Source of the DNA: Argyresthia goedartella
Taxonomy: Eukaryota; Arthropoda; Insecta; Lepidoptera; Argyresthiidae
Length of the DNA: 64,000 bases
NCBI GenBank assembly: GCA_949825045.1
Contig: OX463820.1
Span: 7,328,501 to 7,392,500, forward strand
Direction of reading: 5' to 3'
This document shows positions 12,287-23,034 of the stretch, piece by piece; the first letter of the stretch is position 1, and each line of letters starts with the position of its first letter. The position numbers were made by a program, and so were the translations under genes. The notes under the pieces were generated by a model. That model was given only the letters and a program-made list of their open reading frames with translations, searched no databases and was not told where the DNA came from.

Positions 12287-13020
12287 TCTGGAAAAATCGT
12301 TCCAAGATTCAGCTAGTAACATCTCGGCAATGCATGATCGTATGCTAAACCGATCGAGTGATGCAATGTTTAGTAACTCACACAATCTCGCAATAAGATA
12401 TGTTTAATTCTGACATTGAATTTGATAGGAATATCACTCCCTTTGATATAGGAGTGATATTTATAAGTAGCTATTTGTAACTACCCTCGAAAGTACAAAC
12501 ATTGCATTTATCCGAATCTCACGCCGAGAAAATCATAAGTAAATCCAATCCAATCAGGTTAGGTATTTGCCGTTCGCATGAGTTACAAACTTTTATTTTT
12601 TTGTGCTGGGGTTCATCTAACTTGAGTGCGCCGAGTCCTTAGATGGCAATCATACTTGGCGGGAACGTAGTGACCGCCCATGGTTATACCACATGGTTTG
12701 ATCAAGCAGAAGGAGGCGCAAAAAGGGATATTTTCGACGGTCATCTCTTGGCTTGTTTAGCACCAAGTAGATTCCGGCTACAGGGATAAGGTATGTAATA
12801 CAATCAACGAGAGGTCTTCCGAGGGGGAAAATAATAAAATCGATTCTTATCAATTGCGAACTATTGATGTTGGACGAGTGGATCTCTACTCAATCTATAC
12901 TCAATTCATTCACGACCATCGCGTAATGATAACCTCGTGCAAGATTTTGCCCTCGGTGGATAGTCCATAACTTATCCCAGTTTTACAGATTTTATGTCCG
13001 AGGAAGGAGAAACCTGGAGA

Positions 13021-13370
13021 TTTTTCGTGAGTTTGCCATCCAGAGCAAGGCAAACAGAGAAGGTAAGCCCGCGCCCGCGCGCAGCGGTGTCGCGCCCCCG
13101 CCGCCCGGAGCCCGGCTAGCGCTCCGGGCCGCCAGCCTGCGCAAGGCTGGCGCGCGCGCGGAGTGGAATCAGGAGACAAACGACGACACGGCGACTGCGT
13201 GCATTTTCGTGAGTTCGACCTCCTGCTACACTTAGCCCGCGCCCGCGCGCAGCGGTGACGCGCCCCCGCCGCCCGGAGCCGGCTCCGGGCCGCCAGCCTG
13301 CGCAAGGCTGGTGCGTGCGCGGAGGGGAGGCAGGAGGCGAACGACGACGCGGCGACTTCGAGCGGCAGCC
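13021..13370 (+). repeat. GC-rich two-unit tandem repeat with hairpins
   Basis: Two units, from about 13,021 and about 13,203, share TTTTCGTGAGTT, then AGCCCGCGCCCGCGCGCAGC, CGCCCGGAGCC and GCCAGCCTGCGCAAGGCTGG. The last is itself a stem (CCAGCC / GGCTGG). GC content is far above the surrounding DIRS interior. Long frames on both strands are products of the composition. Confidence 0.8.
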
Positions 13371-16158
13371 ACGTGTTGGGACCGCAGCCCAGTCTGAGCG
13401 CCATGAGTACACCAATCAGCGCGGCTTGGTTACAGAGAAATTGAAAATCCTGCGTGAAGTGACCTGTTGATCAATCTTCGATGGTAAGATACCGCTGATG
13501 CAGTTTCTGCAACTTAGTCCACCTGCAAGGTTTAAAGCGACATTGACATGCAGTTATGTCAGCCGTTCGCGGTTATGCCGGTTGTGCCTGCGCGTAAGGG
13601 GACATCGCTACTAAACGCTCGTGTGAGTATGAATTGAATCAGTCTATGCGAGACTGTTCAATTAAACATCTTGCGCAAAGATGTAGATATCTGATGGCTG
13701 GTTGTCGTGCATTTCTAGTATCCCGGCGAAACTTGAGATCTAACTCAGTCTCTGCAACGTTTCCATCTGTGCAAGGTTCAAAGCGACATTTTCAAACAGA
13801 AACATCGCCTGATGTTGGTAGAACGAGGCGGACAGAGTGGAGGCAAACAATTTTCCTACAGTTTTATTGTAACGTTTTACTCATTTACGTGATATCTTAA
13901 CCCTTTTTAAGCCAGTGACGAAGAAATATAAAATCAACACTATTTTATATTCCATTTATACTAATTACTTTATGTAACTTTCTTTACTTTGAAATCAATA
14001 ATTTCCATTTTAGCGCTGCTGCTTTAAAGGGATTAAAAGGGAGTTCCAAACATTAGGTATGTGGCTGGAGGACCGGCTATCTATATAATACAATACTCAA
14101 AGGGTAAAAGGGTAATCATAAATTACTCTAATTGTGGTGTTGGTCTTACATTTAATAAGTTAAACCACATTGTTAAAGAACTTTGAGTACCTACCTAGCT
14201 GATTTCCTCCAACCCCTAATATAACAACGCGTTACAATCTAACAGAGCCGTCGTTTTTCAACCCGACTACTTTCATCAATCCGGCAGTATATGGTCGGCA
14301 ATATGCCTACTTCACTGCTTCAGACAATTATCATTGTAGCAGTCACCTTTCAGATTCATTATCCAAAGATATAGTCTGCTAATATTATTCAGACAGTTAT
14401 CCACCAGGATATTGTCGGAGCCATATAGAGAAGTTATCTACATTACTTCTCACAAATGACCTACGTGTCATTGGACCGCGCAGGTCTTCATAATTCACTA
14501 GGTAGGTGGCTGTAAGAATGCACTTTTCAGTATATTATCCAAAAGGAGCTGATGACAGTCCTCGAGTCTCTCAGGACATTAATATAAATTTGAGATTATA
14601 TATACATCGTGATTTTTTCACATCTCCACTATTTATTTAGTTGTTTCTCAATAGTCGCTTTACTTCGACATATCCCAAGAGAACAGCAAAGGCAGCTTTA
14701 ACCAAGTCGACGAAATCGAGGTAATCTAACCATAATGTGTCTTGGATGTGGCCGGTGCGGCATACAGCCCACAAGCAGAGTTCCTTAATATTTCTACAGC
14801 TGTTCCGTACAGTACCTACATAGTAAAGGAATAATAATTATAAAGTAGCAATGGAGTATTGAATATCGGACTGAGCATGATATACATTAGCATATTGAGC
14901 GTGGGCGCCATTGTGCCTCTGCCGCCCCGTATGGGAAAAGGCGTGACGCTATGTTATGTTAGGACACCAACCTGGTATTTCTACCAGTGAACTAGCATAA
15001 TGACAGTATTTCAAAACTTTTATAACCATTACACATTATTATTTTAATTAATGTTATGGCCATGCTGGATTATCCCAATGAAGAATGTATATTTGACTTT
15101 TATGGTCCAGTCCTAGGTAACATGGTTTCAGTTAATGTTGTCTACACAGCTGCGGGTAATAATGAAAACGCGTTCAGATACTTGTATTAGGTATCTGATC
15201 AATGATAATTGAATACGATGGATACTAAACTTCTTTATCACTGTAGGCATTTACAAATATGCTTATTACGCGTAAACTTGTCTTTTTCACTATGCTTGCC
15301 CACTGTAGAAGCATCTTCAGTTGAGTCAGATAGCCACACTAGCTCCTGTAATAGAATCAGCCACATCTAGCTATTCTTCTCAGAAGTGATACGAAAAGGT
15401 ATTTAGATTAATTGAGTAACTTTATCATTAAAGTCAGATTACAGAGTTGTTCGCCAGTCTTTTGCAAAGACCAATCATATGTGGAGGTACATAATCAGTG
15501 GTAATGCATCCAGGAGGCGCACTCCTAATTAAAAATACAGCAATTGTAATTTGATTACACCTACTGCTAATCACTAATTTCATCAATGTTTTGTGTTTAA
15601 ATCAGATTAGCCCTGTCTGTACAAGGTACAAATTATAATAACTCATTTTCACACGTATTCGATTCGGCACGCCTACGTCTCTAGCTCCGAGTTTCGTAGG
15701 TCAGGCGACCGACCTGATATCCTGACCTCACAACTGCAGTCTTGGTAGTCGTCGAACAGAATGGCGAACTAGCAGCCAACCACCGAGCACCAATCTCCGT
15801 GAACTTGTACGTAAGTGATGACTAAAGGGAAAACCTACTGGAGGTAAAGCTTTGCATATTCTTAGATTCATATAGATCGGATGAGTCTTGATAGCCAGAA
15901 ACTAACTAACCAAGTCTAACCTAGCCAGCCCGGAACTCGGCTGGCTTCAAAAGATGACTTCATCAGACCTTTCTTAAGTCTGTGTTTGTTTATATCTATT
16001 TGCCTTATTTTTGAGTTGCATTTGCGCAGCCTATCTTTTCATCACGTACACGATGATCCATACACATTCAGTATCATAATTTATATAAGGTTTCCATAAA
16101 TGAACTCCTAGTCATATCACATTGGCGTTTTTAACTCAGCAGTCGATACCAAACACTA

Positions 16159-16258
16159 CTCAATATTAGGATTAAAGCCAGGTAACGTCAGGTATAATAT
16201 AGCAATTTTACCTGAAAATAAAATTGTTATTATACATACTTACCTGGCTTTAAGCATA
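16159..16258 (+). repeat. DIRS family 2 internal complementary region
   Basis: The first ~40 bases are the reverse complement of the element start at 11,776 with one visible mismatch. They run directly into ~60 bases (TATAGCAATTTTACCTGAAA onward) that are the reverse complement of the element end near 16,545-16,605. The block therefore mirrors an end-to-start circle junction. Confidence 0.8.
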
Positions 16259-16344
16259 GGTAAATCGCTGCCTGCTGTGCACATTACTGTGCATTGCATG
16301 ATCGTGACACATTCTTAGACACGATCAGCTCTTTATTGAGTTGC

Positions 16345-16605
16345 CAATGACCTGAAAATTGAGCGCGCGCAATAACGCTGGCTACAATTGCCGCCATTTC
16401 TGAAACATTACGCGCGCAATGTTGCTGAGGTTCAAAACGGATATGTTATGTATTTTAGGAGTTTTAAACAGGAAGTGAGCTGTTTAGGGCTAAATTCGTC
16501 GCACCGGAAAGGAAGTCAAGTATGCTACTCTCAATATTAGGCTTAAAGCCAGGTAAGTATGTATAATAACAATTTTATTTTCAGGTAAAATTGCTATATT
16601 CAATA
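16345..16605 (-). repeat. DIRS family 2 right inverted terminal repeat with extension
   Basis: It is the inverted copy of 11,776-12,012, followed by a ~60-base extension that contains GCCAGGTAAGTATG and TTTTATTTTCAGGTAA, both strong splice-like motifs, before ending near ATTGCTATA. Confidence 0.8.
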
Positions 16606-17370
16606 ATATTTTGGAATTACAAAAATCAACAAAGCGACACCCATTTTTTCTCTTTGAAAATCAAAGAGTAACAAGATTTTTACATGCAGATGTGTCATTT
16701 TCGAATACCAACGTGATATGCACGTCATATATTTTATAAATTTTTATTGCACAGGAAAATTCACATTACAAACTTATGGAAAAGACAGTTACAAAGGCAA
16801 GCTTATCTCTAACAAGAGATTTCTTCCAGCAGGCCCAAGATGATAAGGATAAATTTCATGGCAGTGACAAAATTTAAAGAACAGTCAATTTATTCATTAA
16901 AGTGACTCAACATCACAACCAATGAAAAAGAAAACATTAAAATATTGGATATTCTCTTTTATTTTATTCCCAAATACACATTATAGGTCACCTGCGCTTA
17001 AAAGTATGCAACCAGTATAGGCAGGATTCACTCGATAGGTATACTTTTGGGCAAAGGCGACTGTACGTCTACGGCATGTCGCATCTGAGCGCAAAGATTT
17101 TTGACTGACACGCCCCCGACGAATTTTCTTGTTTTTTTTATTAGTTCATAGCATAAATTTATTATTAGCATTATTTTATCCTTTTTCAACTACGTTTTAA
17201 CCGTCGTAGGTTTTTTCAAAAAAAATTATTTAGTTTTTTTATTTTATTCGAGATATTAGTCGAAGTTCTCCATGTAATTCTTGGAGCTTTTGTAACACGG
17301 TCTTGAGTTTTATTAAAATAACCACCATGGTCTCTTTTGAATGCATGAGCATAATTTAAGTAATAAGTCA

Positions 17371-17429
17371 CAAGCACGACAAATGGTGTTTAATGAGTAC
17401 CTTACATTAAACACTATTTGTCGTGCTTG
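17371..17429. repeat. 25-bp-arm hairpin
   Basis: CAAGCACGACAAATGGTGTT (17,371 onward) pairs with the sequence ending GTCGTGCTTG at 17,429. There is one mismatch across 25 bp and a 9-base loop at 17,396-17,404. Confidence 0.9.
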
Positions 17430-17690
17430 GGACTTAAGCGGCTTCCCACGTTTAAATTTCTAAATTCTGGAAGAAAATAGGAATTGACTTACATGACGCT
17501 CATCATGGGTTTTGCATCATGCAGCCAAAAGTTAATATTAAACTTACCTCTAAAAACAAAACCCAGATGGTGTGTAATGTGCGCTCTATATAATTCCACT
17601 TACAGATCGCACACGTCCAGTCGGAAGACAAGTGCTATTACACTAGACCACAGAGTTGCCAGTATTTACTGTTGAGAGTGCGTCACTCAC

Positions 17691-17806
17691 ATTATAGTCG
17701 AGCATGGAGTCGACGTCGTCGGCGTCACTCAGCGAGGACACGGAGGGCCAGTAGTCATGCAGGGTCGGCGCCTTCTCTGGCGTGCCGGGTGGCGTCAGCA
17801 CACGTC
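17691..17806 (-). CDS. Host gene, penultimate exon
   Basis: Acceptor TGTTTCAG lies above 17,806 and donor AAT|GTGAGTGAC below 17,691. The 116-bp exon completes a Gly codon left open by the previous exon (RQ-G) and encodes RVLTPPGTPEKAPTLHDYWP, then an acidic stretch SDADDVDSMLDYN, ending in phase 0. The TPPGTPEK motif resembles proline-directed kinase sites, but that is inference. Both splice signals are good and the phase agrees with both neighbours, so I rate this exon high. No family recognised. Confidence 0.82.
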
Positions 17807-18145
17807 CTGAAACATGACACGCGGTGACTACTAACCAATACAAATAATATGAAGGTACTAAGGATTGAATTCCCAACAAACGACATACAATAATAATAAT
17901 ACAGCCAAATCAAAAATATGAGAAAACAGGTGTATAGAGGCAGAATAATCAGTGCTATTTCATCCGACAGAAGTCCCTGATTCCTGATAAAAGGTGAATT
18001 ATCTTGCCGAATGAAGTTCTCCTAAATTAAACATCTCTTATACTTAGGCCTTTTTCATAATTGAGACTATAGGGTACTAGTCTAAGGACCTACGGATCTT
18101 TACATACGCTCGTTGTCAACATCCACAGAAAAAAGCTGCCCGCAC

Positions 18146-18418
18146 CTTGTCTGGCGGCCGCGTCGTCCTTGCAGCGCACCTGCCCCGGCGAGTGCGGCGC
18201 CGGCGCGCGGCGGCCGCGGTGCCGAGCGCGCTGCGACGGCGACGCCAGCGCCCCGTAGCCAGAGTGGCCGGGGTGGCCAGAGTGGCCGGAGTGGCCGGAC
18301 TGGCCGGAGAAGCCGGAGTAGCCGGAGTCGGGTGCGTGCTCGCGGCGGCGGCCGCTGTGTGTGGACCGGTCGTGTGCGACTTCCGCCGGATTCGTGTTTA
18401 TCCAGGCACGTTTTGATA
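18146..18418 (-). CDS. Host gene exon with SGxSGHSGH repeat
   Basis: The 273-bp exon starts after AGTTCCAG and ends RQ-G|GTGCGG, phase 1 at both sides. It encodes SKRAWINTNPAEVAHDRSTH, then a run of short Ser-Gly-His/Gln/Tyr repeats (SGYSGFSGQSGHSGHSGHPG), then a basic RARHRGRRAP stretch. The first codon is completed by the exon at 44,698-44,970 some 26 kb upstream, and the phases match. The repeat suggests a disordered linker. Plus-strand frames here are shadows. Confidence 0.8.
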
Positions 18419-19159
18419 CTGGAACTTTTACATAAATATTTTTTTCATTTATAAGCACATGCACGCGCCTGTTTCCCTAGGCATTTAAATATAGGGTATA
18501 TTTACACGGGTGACCTAAGTTGCACGCAACACTAAATGGCAATTCGGCTATAACTATACCGGACGTGGAGCGGGGGGTACGCAGGCTACACATGACATTG
18601 CCGCCACGGCGATAAATGTCATGATTAGTAAAATCTTCGTGTTATTATTTAGGAAATAATATGATAACATATATATTTATTTAATAATATGTTAGTGTTA
18701 GGTAATAATTTGTTATTAATAAATGTAAAATGAAACGTCGTCGTCTCAATTCCATATGAGTCTATGGTACTAGATGAGGGCGCTATGGTATGGAAATGGA
18801 ACGGAAGGTTGTCACAGATGTCACTGTGATGTGAAAAGAAACGATTTATCGTTTATAATTTTGTGAATAATAGCTTTAATTGTTGTTTTTCTTTTCAGGT
18901 AAGTCTTATAATAACTTACCATTAAGTGTACTCGTTATAAAGGTAAAATATTGTAAAGTGTAAAGCATATTTTTAATAAAATGTCCATTCTTTTCAGAAC
19001 GCAATTTGGTTTTTATTTCACTACATATTCAGACGAAATACCGAGCCAACTATAAACACATTATAAAACAACAATTCTACAGCTGTTTTTAACAAAAATG
19101 GAAAGGTTAGATTTCAATTTATGATGAGAGTAAATGAAGATCCAAAAACAAATATCATG

Positions 19160-20309
19160 TGCAAAACCTCAATCACGGATGCCGAACAGCGCCGTCTCCG
19201 GAAGCTATGGCAACAAACCCGGTGCCCAACTCTGAAGTCCCGCCTCAACGCCATGACGGCCACCACCAAAAGATGCCTTGCCGACCACGCCGAAGAATCT
19301 TGGGAACGCCACATCGAGTCCGTAGGCGATCACGTCCCCTCCGTGCATCGCTTATGCCGGCAGCTGTCGGCCACCCCGGCTCCTGTTCGACCGCTGCTGG
19401 GCAGCGACGGCTTCCCGAGATTCAGAGCAAAAGACCGAGCTGAAATTTTCGCCGAATGCCTGGAGAGGCAGTTCAAGCCGAACCCCACCGACGACGCGCA
19501 ACACGTAGCAGCAGTGGAGGAACACCTGCGGCACTACTTCGCGACGCCGATAGCTTCTGCAGAGGACCCCATCTTCTTCTCGCCCGGCCAAGTCTTGCGA
19601 ACGATCAGGCGCACCAAGCCCAGGAAAGCCCCGGGCGCAGACCGCATCACCAACATGGCGCTGCGCAACTTGCCGCCTCCGACTGTGGCGGACGTGACGC
19701 GCCTGTTTAACGGCATCATGCGCACGGGGCACTTCCCCACTACATGGAAGGAAGGCCTGGTCATAATGCTCCCCAAGCCGGGCAAGAATATCAAGAAGCC
19801 CGAGAGCTATCGGCCCATCACCCTCCTGAGCACCTTGTCAAAGGTGTTCGAGAAGCTGCTGCTAGGAAGACTGCTGCCGCACATCCAAGCTCGCCTGGAA
19901 CAGTTCGGCTTCTGGCCAGAGCATTCGACGACGCTCCAGCTCACCAGGGTACTGAACGACATGACGGTCTGTCGGAATAAGGAAGAATACACCGTCGCAG
20001 TACTCCTGGACATGGAGAAGGCGTTCGACAGAGTATGGCACGAGGGGTTGCTGTACAAGCTGTCGACGTCCCCAGCTCCACGACGAATCACCCGCGTCGT
20101 GGCCTCGTTCCTACGGAGTCGCCGCTACAGAGTGGTGGTGGACGCCGTGTCAGAAGCCCGCCCCATCAAAGCCGGCGTCCCACAAGGTTCCTGTCTTTCA
20201 CCCGCCTGCTACTCCCGATACACGGATGACATCCCAGTTGGCCCTGGTGTCTCCGTCAACGTCGGGAAGACGCAGGCGATGATCACCGGCCAGAGCAACC
20301 TGCCACCAC
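19160..20309 (+). pseudogene. Jockey-like LINE reverse transcriptase, 5' part, split by Gypsy
   Basis: The frame is open from about 19,121, but LINE-like sequence begins near ITDAEQRRLRKLW at about 19,160, so the element is 5' truncated with no endonuclease. Reverse transcriptase motifs follow: RKAPGADRITNMALRNLP, SYRPITLLSTLSKVFEKLL, AVLLDMEKAFDRVWHEGLL (first Asp) and AGVPQGSCLSPACYSRYTDD. The sequence then jumps to SVNVGKTQAMITGQ, so about 40 residues holding the usual YADD catalytic box are missing by an in-frame deletion. The element resumes at 43,609 beyond the Gypsy insertion. It is inactive. Confidence 0.88.
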
Positions 20310-20427
20310 TGTAATGGTACACGAGAGTCAGTACATTTGATACTTCATTTTGCGTGACAGAGGGCTAGCCTAACGCCGCGCTGTTTTGAATACGAGAATC
20401 GGTTCATATAACGTTTGGGGTTTTGAG

Positions 20428-20483
20428 TAGCTCAGTGGTAAGTTAGCAAAAAAAACAGAGCCGACGCGTGGGATGGTTCGAGG
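20428..20483 (+). promoter_or_regulatory. tRNA-like A and B boxes in LTR U3
   Basis: TAGCTCAGTGG (20,428-20,438) fits the RNA polymerase III A-box consensus. GGTTCGAGG (20,475-20,483) fits the first seven bases of the B box. Spacing is slightly longer than in most tRNA genes. The same pair is in the 3' LTR near 41,498-41,553. Whether it is transcribed is unknown. Confidence 0.45.
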
Positions 20484-22104
20484 AAGGTTACAGGTCAGGT
20501 TTTTTTGTCGCATTCCTGCGAGATGTGTAGGGATCAGAGCCGATTTGGCTGCGCGCTGAATAAAATATGAATAACTAAATAATGGAAGGTTATTATGGAA
20601 CGATACGGAGAAAGCTATTATGTTGATTGCAAATATACAATTGCGTTTGGTTGGTATGAGATGGAGAGTTTGAGACGACTAGTATGAATAGCATTCTAGT
20701 GGTCTTTGTTTCGCGCGCTAGTGGTCGGGAAGGCTTAATTAATCGCAACAAGCTTATATGGTCAGCGATCAACAGATTTTGTGTATCGGCCATACCGAAT
20801 GACTTGAGTGATAACCTACGGTTGATCATAGTGAATATGCGTACACACAATTTGTAGAACGGCGGATCTGCATGGCATGGTTGAAATTAGACCCTGTGTA
20901 GTTAGTGATAAGAAGCTTCGCTTGGGCAGAGCGTGTTCGCAAAGGACGCCATTTTTTCTTTCAGACATGTGGGGTGTATAAATACGATTGCGGGGGAAGG
21001 GAGAGCATTCAGTCTCAGCGTCTAGCTACTGTGACAGTCGTCTTTCACGAGTTCTAAACAGTTTTTGTCTGCCGTGTTACGCGTCAGAACTATACGAATT
21101 GTGATTGCGAAGTTTCAGTGGGTTTTCGTGAGTGTCTGAAGCGCCGAGATATACCTCGGTTCCTAACCTTTATATCAACCTACCCCAAATTCCAAAAACT
21201 ATCCTTGGGTCGTTAGATAAGAACTTTTAGGTAATTTATCTGAGTCTGAGTCTGGGCTTGGAGCGACCCTAAATTCCTTTTTCCTTCACCATAGGGTTCC
21301 TGGATTGGCTCTTAGGATATTCGCGGGCTAATCCTCTCCTCATTCCTTTCGAGTAGCGAGTTTTGAAATTCCCACACACACAGTCATTAAACATACAAGC
21401 ACATTCAAATCAAACTCAACCATTTTCGAGTGGTGTCGATAATGGACGTGGTATAACACTAGGTTTTAGACTAGGCTAGACAGGAGTTTAGTTGCGGCTA
21501 AACCTAGGTTGGCAGGGCATAGGGAGACTGTTTGATCAATGAGGTTCCGCGGATGGAAATAACAAATTCAGAACAAAGTTAAACCGGTGTCAACACAGAT
21601 AACCTATCCTGTTGATATTTTGACATTTGAGTGTTGTCGGGGACGCGCGAAGAGATCAAATTCCAGTCTAAAGTTCATTGTTTAGGACCGGGTAGGTTGT
21701 TTTGCTTTGCCTTGGGTCAGTTTGGATTCAAGTTGCATCTTTAAATTAAATGTAAATTTCGCTGGAGTTCTAATGTGTAGGCTGAGTCAATATATATGAT
21801 TAGGCTCAGTCGAGGACGTGCTGTGGCTAGTGGAATTCATAGATCGGAATTTACCGAAGTATGCATTTCGCTATGGTGTGGGTTAGATCTCCTAAAGCGC
21901 TAATGACTACGTTTCCATAACATCCAGCTCAGATTGCGCAGAGTTGAAGGTTTCAAAACGTTACGGACCTTTTGAGGTAACCGCTAGTTCAGAACCCATT
22001 TCGGAAAATCAAATCGCAATTGTGTAAACCGGTCTTTTCGGATCGTTATTGCCGTGAACTAATTATATAATTGGAACCACCACAAGCCGCTACTAGCGAG
22101 CACA

Positions 22105-22389
22105 TAATAATAATAATAATAATAATACCTTGGACACCATTTGCACACATTGATCTAGCCCTAAACTAGGATTCCCTGTATCTTGGGTACTAGACAACGA
22201 TACACGTACTTATATAGACAAATATTATACTTAGATAGATAAACAACCATAACTAGGGTACAAACATCCGTTCTCGTCAAACAAATATTTGCCCCCACCG
22301 GGACTCGAACCCGGGACCCTTAGTTTCGTAGGCAGCGTCACTGCCAACTCAGCCATTCGGGTCGTCGTACGGTCGACGTGAGTACTCAA
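22105..22389 (-). mobile_element. tRNA-derived SINE (copy 1) inside 5' LTR
   Basis: The insertion is absent from the 3' LTR. On the minus strand it has a tRNA-like head with A-box-like TGGCTGAGTTGGCAGTG and B-box GGGTTCGAGTCCCGG, a body, and an (ATT)n tail at 22,105-22,128. A second copy lies at 54,595-54,850. It entered after the LTRs were made. Confidence 0.85.
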
Positions 22390-22829
22390 TGAAATATCAT
22401 TGAGTACTCACGTCGTAAAACTACGACGGATATCTATACGATATCCCAAACAAATATTACAAATCGTGGTCGACCACTAAAAGAAGTTCCAAGCGCCCAT
22501 ATATACAAAAAAATAAATGGTACCATCACACAAAAAACAACAAAGATCGATCTGGCGCAATACACCGCTGACTGATGCGAATTACCGGCTTGCGGACATA
22601 TATGCTTTCTCTGTCTTAACTTGAAACTCTAAATTCCTGAACCAATCTTCCGCTCGACTATTGTACGCCTAACGAACTTCTCAACGAACGAGAAATTCAG
22701 ACTTATCATTCTTAACTTACAAATCTTACAGCTGAATCGGGACATCTCATTTTGGGGTAGATAGAATAGACGATCATAGCTACTGATAGCGGTGGCTCGA
22801 CCTTAGCCGTTAATGCCGTTACAGATTTC

Positions 22830-22847
22830 TGGTGCCCAGACCGAAGG
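22830..22847 (+). promoter_or_regulatory. Gypsy primer-binding site
   Basis: TGGTGCCCAGACCGAAGG starts six bases after the 5' LTR. A leading TGG complements the universal CCA end of a tRNA. I do not assign the tRNA species. Confidence 0.75.
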
Positions 22848-23034
22848 ATATCCTAGATAGTCTGATACCTAGATATTCTAAAAGAATCAAGGTCTAACGC
22901 GTTACTTTTAAAAATAACACAACGTAGAAACGATTTTAAACAGTTCAGTTTTGTAAATAAGAAATAAGCAAAAAAAAGGGGCATTGTTTTCACAATTCTT
23001 AGGACGAGCTACGGCGGTTTAGTGTTCAGGAATA

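Larger units (their letters stand above)
11773..16605 (+). mobile_element. Non-autonomous DIRS-like retrotransposon (family 2), 4.8 kb
   Basis: The ends are inverted repeats: about 11,776-12,012 and, inverted, about 16,345-16,605. Just inside the 3' repeat, at about 16,159-16,258, lies a block that is the reverse complement of the element's own end joined to its own start. That is the internal complementary region (ICR) defining DIRS elements. The interior has only a short Ser/Arg-rich frame near the 5' end and no reverse transcriptase or tyrosine recombinase, so it would need proteins from a relative. A same-family end lies at 62,797-64,000. It sits in the last intron of the host gene. Confidence 0.75.
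20310..22823 (+). repeat. Gypsy 5' LTR (2,514 bp, holds a SINE insertion)
   Basis: Unusually long for an insect Gypsy LTR. It carries a TATA box (TATAAATA, 20,977-20,984) and an arthropod initiator TCAGT at 21,009-21,013, which places the start about 0.7 kb in and leaves some 1.8 kb of R/U5. It is 285 bp longer than the 3' LTR because of an insertion at 22,105-22,389. A tRNA-like pair of boxes lies at 20,428-20,483. Confidence 0.92.

Noticed and set aside
22284..22365. A tRNA gene on the minus strand
   Set aside because: It is the head of a SINE with an (ATT)n tail; a second copy lies at 54,595-54,850 and no clean cloverleaf is evident.
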